Assembly (NCBI RefSeq): GCF_963666545.1 | Contig: NZ_OY762899.1 | Span: forward strand, 1,488,001-1,552,000 | Length of the DNA stretch: 64,000 nt | Source of the DNA: an uncultured Bacteroides sp. | Lineage (GTDB): Bacteria > Bacteroidota > Bacteroidia > Bacteroidales > Bacteroidaceae | Direction: 5' to 3' | Shown here: piece by piece, positions 16,434-24,195 of the stretch | How the letters are laid out: every line of letters begins with the position of its first letter | How positions within the stretch are numbered: the stretch's first letter is position 1 | Notes under the pieces: model-generated | Told to the model about the DNA's origin: nothing | Seen by the model: only the letters and a program-made list of their open reading frames with translations | The model's database searches: none | Translations under genes and position numbers: made by a program

Positions 16434-17114
16434 TTATTGTTTATTAGGTTTTACTTGCGTCACTATCCCGTAGCCAAGGCTGGCATTCTTACCTATGCCG
16501 ATAAATTCGGGTAGAGAGATGTTACATTGAAACTCAATATCAAAAGCCATCAGCTTCACACCTTTATTCATCACAAGAACGGGGTCGTTCAAAACTGTCA
16601 ACTTACATTTTATCTCAGAGTCCAAATAAATGCCAATTCCTTTGGTAAATGAAAGAAGATTGCCAATCAGAATTTTCTCCAATAAAGCAATCTTTTCGCT
16701 GAGTCCATCCATCTGTATATATTCCTTATAATTGTCAGAGTTCAGAGGAAGCCATTTACGGATGCGATAATGAAACGGTGACTCCCAAAGCTGAACGAGA
16801 CATTGGTTCGCTTTGACGGAGTTAACTTTCATTTCCAAAGAGCGACTAGCTAACTGGAAAGAAAAATTGCATTCGGAGAAGAATTGCCCAATTGCTTCCG
16901 TGCCCTCATTTATGCACACAATGGCGGCGCACCCATTGATTCTTTTGTATTGAATAAGTGGATAAGAATATCGATAATTATCTTCCTGATGATTATGAAA
17001 TAAAACATTTGCTTCTTTGCTAATAGCCTGAATGACAGCCCCTCTAAAGAGAGTGATCTCTTTTTGATGAATGGGGTTTTCGAATTTAAGAATCAATACA
17101 CGTGTGTAGATCAT
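16434..17114 (-). CDS. cas6: Cas6 pre-crRNA endoribonuclease
   Basis: A 226-residue protein with two ferredoxin-like halves, ending in the Cas6 glycine-rich loop IGIGKNASLGYGIV near residues 205-218. The segment FHYRIRKWLPLN and the LTVLNDPVLVMN strand pattern are as in Bacteroidetes Cas6. It would cut the array transcripts in each repeat, leaving an 8-base tag (ATTAAGAC). A catalytic histidine near the N-terminus (HNHQ) is a candidate. It is the first gene of the cas operon, downstream of array 2 on the same strand. Confidence 0.88.
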   Translation of the reverse strand: MIYTRVLILKFENPIHQKEITLFRGAVIQAISKEANVLFHNHQEDNYRYSYPLIQYKRINGCAAIVCINEGTEAIGQFFSECNFSFQLASRSLEMKVNSVKANQCLVQLWESPFHYRIRKWLPLNSDNYKEYIQMDGLSEKIALLEKILIGNLLSFTKGIGIYLDSEIKCKLTVLNDPVLVMNKGVKLMAFDIEFQCNISLPEFIGIGKNASLGYGIVTQVKPNKQ

Positions 17115-17155
17115 AGTAGTTTTAATATAGTGCTCTAATTATGCTAAATATTACA

Positions 17156-17197
17156 AATGCAATATTCGTAATTTTTTAATCTAAATGCAAGAAAAAG
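17156..17197 (-). promoter_or_regulatory. Promoter-like element upstream of cas6, copy A
   Basis: This 42-bp block is 36/42 identical to 18437-18478. It starts 42 bases before the cas6 ATG. Read leftward with the next two bases it offers TTTA, 20 bases and TGCATTTG, close to the Bacteroides promoter form. It is the best candidate for the start of the cas operon. Confidence 0.5.
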
Positions 17198-17305
17198 CGA
17201 GAATAAATATTTTATAATTTAATGGAGCAATAAAACTTAGCATTATTCCACGTATTCATCTTTCGTTTACGCACAATTTGGGCACTTTTCTTTTCGTCGC
17301 AACGA

Positions 17306-18223
17306 CTCTTAATCCTTGTTTTAATGGAAGTGACTCTTGGAGTGGTTTGAAATCGCTATAGAGGTATATCTGAGCTAGTCTTAATCCTTATTCTACTGGA
17401 AGTGACTCTTGGAGTTACATTCTTTTGGTTACAATAAATCTGAGAATTTTGTGTCTTAATCCTTATTCTACTGGAAGTGACTCTTGGAGATGTTCGGTGT
17501 TTGCTTTGCGCGAATAAATACTTCAGTCTTAATCCTTATTCTACTGGAAGTGACTCTTGGAGATTAAAATTTATCAAAAAATGACAAAAAAAACAGTTGT
17601 CTTAATCCTTATTCTACTGGAAGTGACTCTTGGAGACAATGAACTATTACCCGTAAGCCTTGATTTAGCAATAGTCTTAATCCTTATTCTACTGGAAGTG
17701 ACTCTTGGAGCCAATGAATTCACAGAAGCTCTGTTAGAATGGTGTCTTAATCCTTATTCTACTGGAAGTGACTCTTGGAGCTATATTTCGTTTGTAATCA
17801 ATTAATCAATAAAGATATGGTCTTAATCCTTATTCTACTGGAAGTGACTCTTGGAGACAACGAGCCAAATGATTATTACATTGAGCCTGAAAGTCGTCTT
17901 AATCCTTATTCTACTGGAAGTGACTCTTGGAGCCTCCCGATTGGATCGACTCTAGCTGACTACTTAGCTGTCTTAATCCTTATTCTACTGGAAGTGACTC
18001 TTGGAGATAATTAACGTGTTTAATATTAGTTAATTGTGGTCTTAATCCTTATTCTACTGGAAGTGACTCTTGGAGTATGAAAGCAATTAGTTACCTTAAC
18101 GCATTAACATGCAGTCTTAATCCTTATTCTACTGGAAGTGACTCTTGGAGAAAACGTGGAAGATAAGAATTGGCAACTAACACAAAGTCTTAATCCTTAT
18201 TCTACTGGAAGTGACTCTTGGAG
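17306..18223 (-). CRISPR. CRISPR array 2: 13 repeats of 37 bp, 12 spacers
   Basis: On the + strand the repeat begins GTCTTAATCCTTATTC and ends AAGTGACTCTTGGAG, differing from array 1 at positions 33, 34 and 36. Repeats start at 17306, 17378, 17453, 17526, 17599, 17674, 17744, 17820, 17896, 17970, 18039, 18114 and 18187. Spacers are 32-39 bp. The leftmost repeat (17306) is degenerate, marking the leader-distal end; the other twelve are identical. The leader and its promoter are on the right, so the array is read leftward toward cas6, and transcripts that do not stop could run into the cas operon. Confidence 0.97.
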
Positions 18224-18360
18224 GGCAAAAATTGTATCTAGCTGAAAAACAGCTATTTACACCATAAAAACACATGAAAATGAAGCATTTAGCTCCAAAA
18301 ACAGGTACCTTTTTAGCGGGTGCAAAGGTAATATATTAAAATGGAAAGATGTCAAAGAAC
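18224..18360 (-). promoter_or_regulatory. Leader and promoter of CRISPR array 2
   Basis: This matches the leader of array 1 almost base for base in its central part. On the minus strand it has TTTG (complement of 18353-18356), 22 bases, and TACCTTTG (complement of 18323-18330), a full Bacteroides -33/-7 pair in the same places as in leader 1. Confidence 0.85.
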
Positions 18361-18373
18361 GCCAAGAAAAAAA

Positions 18374-18402
18374 ACTCTAAAAAAATAGGGCCTTTTTAGA
18401 GT
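18374..18402. terminator. Hairpin upstream of leader 2
   Basis: ACTCTAAAAA at 18374-18383 pairs with TTTTTAGAGT at 18393-18402. On the minus strand an almost unbroken T run follows the stem. It separates the XRE gene and the copy-B promoter-like element from the array 2 promoter. Confidence 0.6.
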
Positions 18403-18436
18403 GAAGAATAATAATCTCTGGATGCAAATCCCCGAG

Positions 18437-18478
18437 AATGCAATATTCGGCATTTTTCAATGCAAATGCAAGGAAAAG
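18437..18478 (-). promoter_or_regulatory. Promoter-like element, copy B
   Basis: Second copy of the cas6 upstream block, 36/42 identical. Read leftward it has TTTG, 20 bases and TGCATTCT. About 35 bases further left is the hairpin at 18374-18402, so a transcript from here would be only some 55-60 bases long, with no gene inside. Confidence 0.45.
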
Positions 18479-18527
18479 ATGAAAATATTTGATTCTCAGA
18501 AGTCCAAAAAAGAAGTAACTCATTTTT

Positions 18528-18917
18528 TTAATGACTAATCTTTCTAACCTTCACCTCACAAGCTTCTTCCGCTGCCCTATAAAGATCTAACACACATTCG
18601 GAGAAGCTAGATTCCTCTGCATTTCCCGACTCCAACTTCAAGAAATCACTCTTCGGTATGCGATCCACATCGGACAAGTGATAATAAGCATCCTCATAAT
18701 TCTCTCTCACTCCATCATAAAGACAATAGTACGTAAAGAGTCGATCCATTGTTTCCCATTTCAAACTTTTACCACCTTCTATCCTGTAAAGAGTCTGCGT
18801 TGACATTTTCATGTCTGAAGCGACCTTTTCCTGAGTTAAATGCAACTCTTCTAATGCTGTCTCTCTGATCTGCCTTAAGAAAAAACCCGCATGTACTGAA
18901 AACCGATTGTTTACCAT
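18528..18917 (-). CDS. XRE-type helix-turn-helix regulator
   Basis: About 129 residues from the ATG at 18915-18917; a TTG at 18962 would add 15 residues but lacks other support. The HTH is clear: LRQIRETALEELHLTQEKVA, then DMKMSTQTLYRIEGGKSLKW, a helix pattern of the Cro/CI fold. The C-terminal half is acidic and has no known domain. It lies between the CRISPR locus and a divergent DUF2693 gene, and an inverted repeat at 18991-19054 in the divergent gap is a natural operator candidate. It may regulate itself and the neighbours; control of the cas genes is speculation. Confidence 0.78.
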   Translation of the reverse strand: MVNNRFSVHAGFFLRQIRETALEELHLTQEKVASDMKMSTQTLYRIEGGKSLKWETMDRLFTYYCLYDGVRENYEDAYYHLSDVDRIPKSDFLKLESGNAEESSFSECVLDLYRAAEEACEVKVRKISH

Positions 18918-18990
18918 TCTGAGTCTAGTTGTTTTAATAAAAATATTTTTCACAGGCGGCAAAGATAAAAAAGAAAAACACGCAGGCTCT

Positions 18991-19054
18991 CTACAGAAGT
19001 GTCGGAAAATGATGGTTTGTCACCCAAAAAGATCACTTTACGACACTTCTGTAG
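18991..19054. repeat. 14-bp inverted repeat in divergent intergenic region
   Basis: CTACAGAAGTGTCG (18991-19004) is the exact reverse complement of 19041-19054, with 36 bases between. Outer bases CTCT and GGAGAG extend the pairing with small gaps. Its place between the XRE gene and the divergent 19114 gene suggests an operator pair or the stem of a structured transcript. Confidence 0.55.
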
Positions 19055-19113
19055 GGAGAGCAATAGAATATTATCCATAGATTTGCATCATAATTAAACA
19101 ACATAAGAACATC

Positions 19114-19434
19114 ATGAAGAAAAGCGAAGATTTTCATTATCAGCAAGTTATGTTTCGTGCGGCATGCATCCGAAAAGAGAGAATGATCACAATGGAAGAG
19201 GCCATTCATCTGGCGGAAAAAATAGAAGCACTTTTTGATTGTATGCTTTCAGGAGAGGCGGATTTTTCGTATATCCGGCAAGATGGAGAGACAGAACATA
19301 CACGTGGTACACTGATAAACTACCAAAAAGTGTTCAAACGTCCCTGCGTTTCGTACCCGGAAAATGTATTTATGCTCTACTATGATTTAAACACTGAACG
19401 ATGGCGCACTTTTCACGTGGCATTTTTGCTATAG
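19114..19434 (+). CDS. DUF2693-like small protein (SH3-like barrel)
   Basis: A 106-residue protein. An N-terminal helix (ITMEEAIHLAEKIEALFDCM) is followed by a beta-rich part with FSYIRQDGETEHTRGTL and a closing YYDLNTERWRTFHVAFLL. The RGT..., YYDL..., W.R.F order is that of the Bacteroides DUF2693 family, whose function is unknown and which is common on mobile or accessory islands. It is divergent from the XRE regulator and about 170 bases ahead of the Lin1244-type gene. Confidence 0.6.
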   Translation: MKKSEDFHYQQVMFRAACIRKERMITMEEAIHLAEKIEALFDCMLSGEADFSYIRQDGETEHTRGTLINYQKVFKRPCVSYPENVFMLYYDLNTERWRTFHVAFLL

Positions 19435-19450
19435 TGTAAAAATAAAGCAC

Positions 19451-19554
19451 CTACCCCTACAGGCCTTCTGAGAGGGGTTTGGTGAACTAGTTAGTTAACC
19501 GCGGTGAGTTAACTAGTTCACCGTGGTTAACTAACTAGTTCACCACGGTGAAGT
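19451..19554. repeat. Palindromic repeat cluster, copy 1
   Basis: A hairpin of the form CCCCT...CAGGCCTTcTGAGAGGGG is followed by three nested palindromic units built from TTAACTAGTTCACC and its complement GGTGAACTAGTTAA, joined by CGCGG or GTGG. The same hairpin and units in different order occur at 60923-61036. The cluster occupies the intergenic space between the DUF2693 and Lin1244-type genes. Confidence 0.7.
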
Positions 19555-19607
19555 TATATGATCGCTTTTAAAACACTTATTTGTAAATAATAAAGAATAA
19601 TAAGATT

Positions 19608-20570
19608 ATGGCAAGACCTGAAAAAAGAGGATTGGATTATTTTCCATTGGACGTGGACTTTATGCGAAATCGCAAAGTGCGACGCATCAACCGTATGCAT
19701 GGGGCTCTGGGAATAATCGTCATCATCGAACTTTACGGTAGAATTTATCACGAAAACGGCTACTACCTGTCGTGGGACGAAGACACTTGTTTTGACATCT
19801 ACGAGGAATTGAATACTGAAAATCCCGAACAGATACAAGCGATTGTAGAATCTTGCTTGCAGGTGGGACTTTTTCATGCCGAACTTTACGAAACTCAACA
19901 TGTGCTCACCTCCAACGGGGTGCAACGTCGCTACAAAGCTTGCTGTGGCCGCAGAGGTTACGTACGAATATCTCCGGAGCTCAACCTCATCGAGTGTCCG
20001 CAGGAGGAAAAAGAAGTGAAACCTACTGAAGCACCTGTTCAAGCACCCGAAAAGACAGTAGAAGTACCTGCCACAAGCATTTCTACGGAGGTGAAACCAG
20101 TGGAGATGCCAGAGTTATTTCCTACAGAAACCGAGTTAATGCATACAGAAACTGAGTTATTGCATACAGAAACCGAGTTATTGTATACAGAAACGCCACA
20201 AACAAAACAAAACAAAACAAAAGCAAACAAAAAAGAAATAAACCTCCCCCATACCCCCTCCCAAAACGGAGGGGGCAACGAGAAAATGACGCTTGAGCGG
20301 TTGAAAGATTATTTTTCTCCTCCCGACTATGCCTTGGACAAGAAAACGCACAACTACGACGGCCTGCTGGAGCGGCTTTACGCCATCGGTGTGTGCTGTA
20401 GGGACGAGGTGGACGCCATACTCCGACTCTCCCGCTATGGCGAGATAGGCCATCCGGTGTGGAGCATCATCGTGCACGGCAAGTGGGCAGGCGAAAAGAA
20501 GCCCATCACCGCACCAGCCAAATACATCATCAAAGTTTTACTCAACATTCAAAAATCAGCCAACTCATGA
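19608..20570 (+). CDS. Lin1244/Lin1753-type (DUF4373) protein
   Basis: A 320-residue protein. Residues 1-125 match the DUF4373/Lin1244 N-terminal domain: KRGLDYFPLDVDFMRNRKVR, GIIVIIELYGRIYHENGYY and YKACCGRRGY. These are frequent in phage-like and conjugative elements of Bacteroidetes and are thought to act in replication initiation, though that is not proven. Residues about 135-220 are a low-complexity proline/threonine/glutamate linker with a 7-residue tandem repeat (TETELLH). Residues 225-320 form a second domain (MTLERLKDYFSPPDYALDKK ... VWSIIVHGKW). Its stop codon overlaps the start of the DUF4248 gene. Confidence 0.7.
   Translation: MARPEKRGLDYFPLDVDFMRNRKVRRINRMHGALGIIVIIELYGRIYHENGYYLSWDEDTCFDIYEELNTENPEQIQAIVESCLQVGLFHAELYETQHVLTSNGVQRRYKACCGRRGYVRISPELNLIECPQEEKEVKPTEAPVQAPEKTVEVPATSISTEVKPVEMPELFPTETELMHTETELLHTETELLYTETPQTKQNKTKANKKEINLPHTPSQNGGGNEKMTLERLKDYFSPPDYALDKKTHNYDGLLERLYAIGVCCRDEVDAILRLSRYGEIGHPVWSIIVHGKWAGEKKPITAPAKYIIKVLLNIQKSANS
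20124..20193 (+). repeat. 21-bp tandem repeat inside the Lin1244-type gene
   Basis: Three units of 21 bp starting ACAGAAACCGAGTTAATGCA, at 20124, 20145 and 20166, plus a partial fourth, encode TETELMH, TETELLH, TETELLY and TET. The unit length is a multiple of three, so copy-number changes would keep the frame. Confidence 0.8.
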
Positions 20571-20797
20571 GCACAGATACTCCCCTGCCCCACTACGGGG
20601 CCATGACCAGAGACGAACTGGCCGAACTTTACATGCCGCATGTGCAGATAGCCACTGCCCGTCGCACTCTCCATCGTTGGATTGCCCGCAATACTGCCTT
20701 GCAAGAAGCACTTGCCGCCACCGGTTACAGCATTCGCTCGCCACTACTCACCCCGGCACAAGTGGAACTGGTGTTGAAGCATATCGGGTTGCCTTGA
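20567..20797 (+). CDS. DUF4248 family protein
   Basis: A 76-residue protein starting at the ATG that overlaps the stop of the preceding gene (ATGA). The pattern MTRDELAELYMPHVQIATAR, then LHRWIARNTALQEALAATGY and LTPAQVELVLKHIGLP is that of the Bacteroides DUF4248 family: small, basic and HTH-like, probably DNA binding. The overlap implies translation coupled with the Lin1244-type protein. Confidence 0.75.
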   Translation: MSTDTPLPHYGAMTRDELAELYMPHVQIATARRTLHRWIARNTALQEALAATGYSIRSPLLTPAQVELVLKHIGLP

Positions 20798-20865
20798 TGG
20801 AGGTGAGGAAAAATACGGAAAACATGGTACTACGCCAAGATGACCACAAATCCCTTTGATTTAAA

Positions 20866-21738
20866 TTAAAAAAGTTCTTTCTGTGAAGGTGCAAGAATAT
20901 GTTCCATAAACTCAACGATCTTGTATGACTTATTTTCGTAGGCTTTGTATTGGTGGTTATAGCGCTTTACGATTTTCAGCTTCACTCGTATGGCGTCACC
21001 TTTTCCAAAACGTTCCCCCTCGTCTATCTTTTGCATGAGCGCACCATCTTTAACTATCATTGGAATTTTGAACCCATTGAACATAAATTGCCAACGACTA
21101 CCTAGCTCAAAGTTAAGTCCTATTATGGTTAATACAGTCTCGACAACTTCCGTCTGTTCATCAGGCATTAAAGTTTCGCTGTCAAAATCGCTATAGATAT
21201 AGTCATGAAACTCTTCTTTCTTAAATGTTATCGGAGTTAGTTTATCGTCAACATTGACGCTAAGCCCTGTTACAGTTGGGTCAGCATCAGAAGCTTCAAT
21301 AGACTTGGAGATAGCCTCTCTTGTACTTCTTTGGTTATATACATTAACGATCGTTTTATTAATAATTATCGTGCTTTTGTTCTTCTTATCTTCAATAGAA
21401 ATAGCTGCTTTCTCTTCCTCATTATCAGCAGGCTTCCCTTTCAGCTTTTTATATGCTTTATATACACCTCCGATAACCGCAGCCAAAGCAGCTAAATATT
21501 CTATAGAATCCTTTGAGAAAACTTGTTTCAACAGGCTTTCTACGACAGAAACATCAATAATGAAAGATCCTTTTTCTATTGCATTAACTCTTAATTCTAT
21601 TGTCATCGCTCCACCACTAAGCTCTTTATTGGCTTCTGTTATTACTGTCTGATAATGGATTAATACGTTAATTAAGGTATTAGCGTCGATCTGATGTTCC
21701 TGACCTTCAAATTTTATTTGCATGCTCTTTTTTCTCAT
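20866..21738 (-). CDS. Conserved-looking protein of unknown function
   Basis: About 290 residues from the ATG at 21736-21738 (another ATG is at 21721-21723). I do not recognise the family. The N-terminal domain (1-90) has MQIKFEGQEHQIDANTLINV and a pattern of alternating strands. A hydrophobic segment (YLAALAAVIGGVYKAYKKLK) near 95-115 could be a membrane helix. An acidic-basic linker follows, and then a C-terminal beta-rich domain from about 180 (VNDDKLTPITF-like, GSRWQFMFNGFKIPM). It is convergent with the DUF4248 gene and divergent from the DUF1593 gene. Location in an accessory segment is all that context offers. Confidence 0.6.
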   Translation of the reverse strand: MRKKSMQIKFEGQEHQIDANTLINVLIHYQTVITEANKELSGGAMTIELRVNAIEKGSFIIDVSVVESLLKQVFSKDSIEYLAALAAVIGGVYKAYKKLKGKPADNEEEKAAISIEDKKNKSTIIINKTIVNVYNQRSTREAISKSIEASDADPTVTGLSVNVDDKLTPITFKKEEFHDYIYSDFDSETLMPDEQTEVVETVLTIIGLNFELGSRWQFMFNGFKIPMIVKDGALMQKIDEGERFGKGDAIRVKLKIVKRYNHQYKAYENKSYKIVEFMEHILAPSQKELF

Positions 21739-21922
21739 TGCTTTTAGTACTACAAATAAAGATAAAAATACTCGGAAAAACAAAGGTTTGGAATACGAAG
21801 ATTTTATTTATCATCATCATACCCCAAACATTGAAACAAGATAGCCGGAAAATAAAAGAAACAAGTTGCGTAAGTTTAAAATAAAAACTAAATTTACAAC
21901 AGAAATCTAACTATCTAATAAT

Positions 21923-23365
21923 ATGAAAACAAAATGCACCTTATTCTTTATGCTAATGATTGCTCTCGTGCAATTATCTTTCGCTAGTTCGAGTGTCAAA
22001 ACTCCTTCCGGTGCGATGCAGTTGAAGCCCCGAATAGTTGTTTTAACTGATATTGCTCCCGGAGATGTTGAACCGGATGACATGGAGTCGATGGTTCGTC
22101 TTTTAGTTCATGCCGATCAATTTGAAATAGAAGCCTTAATCGCCTCAGGTGGATGGAACAGTAGTGGTCGTGCCTATCCCACATCTTGGATGAACAATCT
22201 GGATACAACGATTAACGCTTACGAAAAGGATCTGCCCAACCTGATGAAACGCTCGGAACAAATCGGCTTTTTGCCTTTGGAAAAAGAGAACGGAAGGCAG
22301 AAAATAGGATACTGGCCGAGTGCGAATTATTTGAGAAGCCGTACGATGCTAGGTAGCTTAAATCTGGGCCATAAAGAGATTGGGGAAAAGAATGATTCTC
22401 CGGGAAGTGATTTTATCATCAAGCTAGTTGATGAAGATAAAGATGACGCTCGTCCGCTGTGGATTGCCGTTTGGGGAGGGGGAAATACCTTGGCACAGGC
22501 TATCTGGCGGGTAAAGAAAGAGCGTACCAAAGAGCAGCTAGAAGCATTTCTACATAAACTATGTGTTTACACGATAACCGATCAAGACGTTCCTTGGGCA
22601 GAGCGGCATAGCAATTATCCTTTCAGCTCCCATCAATGGATGCGTCAGTTTGAAAAAGATCTGCTGTTTATCTGGGATGAAAGTGCATGGCTTTCTCAGT
22701 GCGAAATCGGAGCGAAAAACTGGAGTGGATATGCCACTCATATTCAAAATCATGGCAATCTGGGACGCATCTATCCGAAGTTCAAGTATGGAGTAGAAGG
22801 TGATACGCCATCGTTTCTTCACCTAATGCCGAATGGCCTCAACGACCCGACGATGCCCAAGCAGGTGGGCTGGGGAGGATATTTTGAATGGGGATTAGGG
22901 ATGGACAAGGAAACTTCTTCTTATACGAACCACAACGGGAAGGCAAAGGATATCTCAGTCAAATATGAGGCTTACTTTTATCCGGCAATATTCAACAATT
23001 TCGCAGCCCGAATGGATTGGGCCAAAGATGGCAAGGGGAATCGCAATCCGATAGTCATTGTCAATAATAAGAAGAATATCGACATCTTAAAAATAAGCTG
23101 CAAACTGGGAAAAGAACTTGTCTTGGACGCTTCAAAATCTTATGATCCGGATGGAGATCAACTGACTTTCAAATGGTGGGTTTTGCCGGAAGCTGGTACG
23201 TACGAAGGAGATGTAACGATTGAACACAGCGATACAAGCCGCGCCACGGTACTCGTACCTTCTAATGCGGCAGGAAAAACTTTCCATGTGATTTGTGAAG
23301 TAACGGACAACGGTACACACAACCTGACTAGTTATCGCAGAATAATAGTCGAATCAATCAAATAA
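21923..23365 (+). CDS. Secreted DUF1593 (nucleoside hydrolase-like) protein
   Basis: A 480-residue exported protein. A signal peptide of about 22 residues (CTLFFMLMIALVQLSFASSS) is followed by the DUF1593 pattern: RIVVLTDIAPGDVEPDDMES, which has the aspartate cluster of nucleoside-hydrolase-like metal sites, then IEALIASGGW and LWIAVWGGGNTLAQAIW. The C-terminal 90 residues form a beta-sandwich starting VLDASKSYDPDGDQLTFKWW, as in the C-terminal domain of the family. Related genes are found near polysaccharide-use genes; the substrate is not known. It stands alone in the window. Confidence 0.85.
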   Translation: MKTKCTLFFMLMIALVQLSFASSSVKTPSGAMQLKPRIVVLTDIAPGDVEPDDMESMVRLLVHADQFEIEALIASGGWNSSGRAYPTSWMNNLDTTINAYEKDLPNLMKRSEQIGFLPLEKENGRQKIGYWPSANYLRSRTMLGSLNLGHKEIGEKNDSPGSDFIIKLVDEDKDDARPLWIAVWGGGNTLAQAIWRVKKERTKEQLEAFLHKLCVYTITDQDVPWAERHSNYPFSSHQWMRQFEKDLLFIWDESAWLSQCEIGAKNWSGYATHIQNHGNLGRIYPKFKYGVEGDTPSFLHLMPNGLNDPTMPKQVGWGGYFEWGLGMDKETSSYTNHNGKAKDISVKYEAYFYPAIFNNFAARMDWAKDGKGNRNPIVIVNNKKNIDILKISCKLGKELVLDASKSYDPDGDQLTFKWWVLPEAGTYEGDVTIEHSDTSRATVLVPSNAAGKTFHVICEVTDNGTHNLTSYRRIIVESIK

Positions 23366-23464
23366 TAGAGGCTACTACAACACACCGTTATTCTTATTCA
23401 AACATACTAAAGCATCTTCATACCCGTTCGTGCACGTTGGCGTATAGTCATTCGCCGGTAGTTC

Positions 23465-23472
23465 TACCTTTG
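23465..23472 (+). promoter_or_regulatory. -7 box (TACCTTTG) before the HU-like gene
   Basis: A perfect match to the Bacteroides TAnnTTTG -7 element, 60 bases before the HU-like ATG. The -33 element is not clear. Confidence 0.55.
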
Positions 23473-23531
23473 CATTCGTAATCGATTACAAGTGTAAATA
23501 AAAAAATGTAGAACTTAAAAATTTAAAGATT

Positions 23532-24008
23532 ATGCCTTTATTTTACAAACCGATGCAGAGTAATATTGCATCAAAAGACGGAAACAAAAAATGGTATCCA
23601 CTATTGGTGAGAGTGGGTAATATGGTCACTACTCAGAAGATTGGCGAGCTGATTGCCGAAAAGGCTTCTCTAACGCCGGGTGATGTGCACAGTGTGATTC
23701 GCAACTTAATGACGGTGATGCGTGAGCAGTTGCTCAACAGCCGCTCGGTGAAGCTCGACGGACTGGGTACGTTCACTGTTATGGCCAATTCGACTAAGAA
23801 GGGGGTGAATAAATCTGAGGATGTGGCACCTTCACAGATCGTAAGGTTGCGTGTGAACTTCAGACCGGAATATACCAGAGCGGCTGGAACAGGGAGTCCA
23901 ACAAGGGCACTCTATAGCGGAGTGGAGTACGAACGTTGGGGCGCTACGGAGGAGACTAAGACTCCCGCAGAGAATGGTGGTGATAAACCTAAAGATCCAA
24001 CAGCATGA
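23532..24008 (+). CDS. HU-like DNA-binding protein
   Basis: A 158-residue protein of the Bacteroides HU-related group. The start LFYKPMQSNIASKDGNKKWY is typical of this group, the HU fold spans residues about 30-120 (TTQKIGELIAEKASLTPGDV, SRSVKLDGLGTFTVMA, VNFRPEY), and a glycine/proline-rich tail follows. It is a chromosomal DNA-bending protein or a specialised relative. The stop overlaps the ATG of the smalltalk peptide gene, and a strong terminator follows. A decayed second copy of the whole unit is at 41881-42216. Confidence 0.85.
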   Translation: MPLFYKPMQSNIASKDGNKKWYPLLVRVGNMVTTQKIGELIAEKASLTPGDVHSVIRNLMTVMREQLLNSRSVKLDGLGTFTVMANSTKKGVNKSEDVAPSQIVRLRVNFRPEYTRAAGTGSPTRALYSGVEYERWGATEETKTPAENGGDKPKDPTA

Positions 24009-24103
24009 GAATAAACAAATCGGCATGGAGCTTTGTGCTCAAAGTGATCATTGCAGTAGCGAGTGCGGTAGCGGGTGTGTTTGGTTCGCAAACATTGATG
24101 TAA
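24005..24103 (+). CDS. Smalltalk-type 32-residue membrane peptide
   Basis: ATG at 24005 overlaps the HU-like stop (ATGA). The product begins MRINKSAWSFVLKVIIAV and ends GVFGSQTLM: one hydrophobic helix with a short basic start. This is the Bacteroides 'smalltalk' small-protein pattern, usually found directly after HU-like genes. The function is unknown. The same peptide frame survives in the decayed copy near 42100. Confidence 0.75.
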   Translation: MRINKSAWSFVLKVIIAVASAVAGVFGSQTLM

Positions 24104-24124
24104 ACACGTAGGTGTGAGTAATAA

Positions 24125-24169
24125 AAAAGTGGTTAAAGGTCATCTTAGGATGATGCTTTAACCACTTTT
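24125..24169 (+). terminator. Strong terminator after HU/smalltalk
   Basis: AAAAGTGGTTAAAG pairs with CTTTAACCACTTTT, with an inner TCATC/GATGA stem; T runs lie on both strands. It also faces the outer-membrane barrel gene from the right and can serve both. Confidence 0.85.
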
Positions 24170-24195
24170 ATTGTATTATATGAGGACGTGGATAC

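Noticed and set aside
17557-18014. Open frames inside CRISPR array 2
   Set aside because: Same cause as in array 1: repeat units happen to lack stops in some frames.
5146-18527. A cas1 gene
   Set aside because: Every gene-sized frame in the locus is otherwise accounted for; none has Cas1 motifs.
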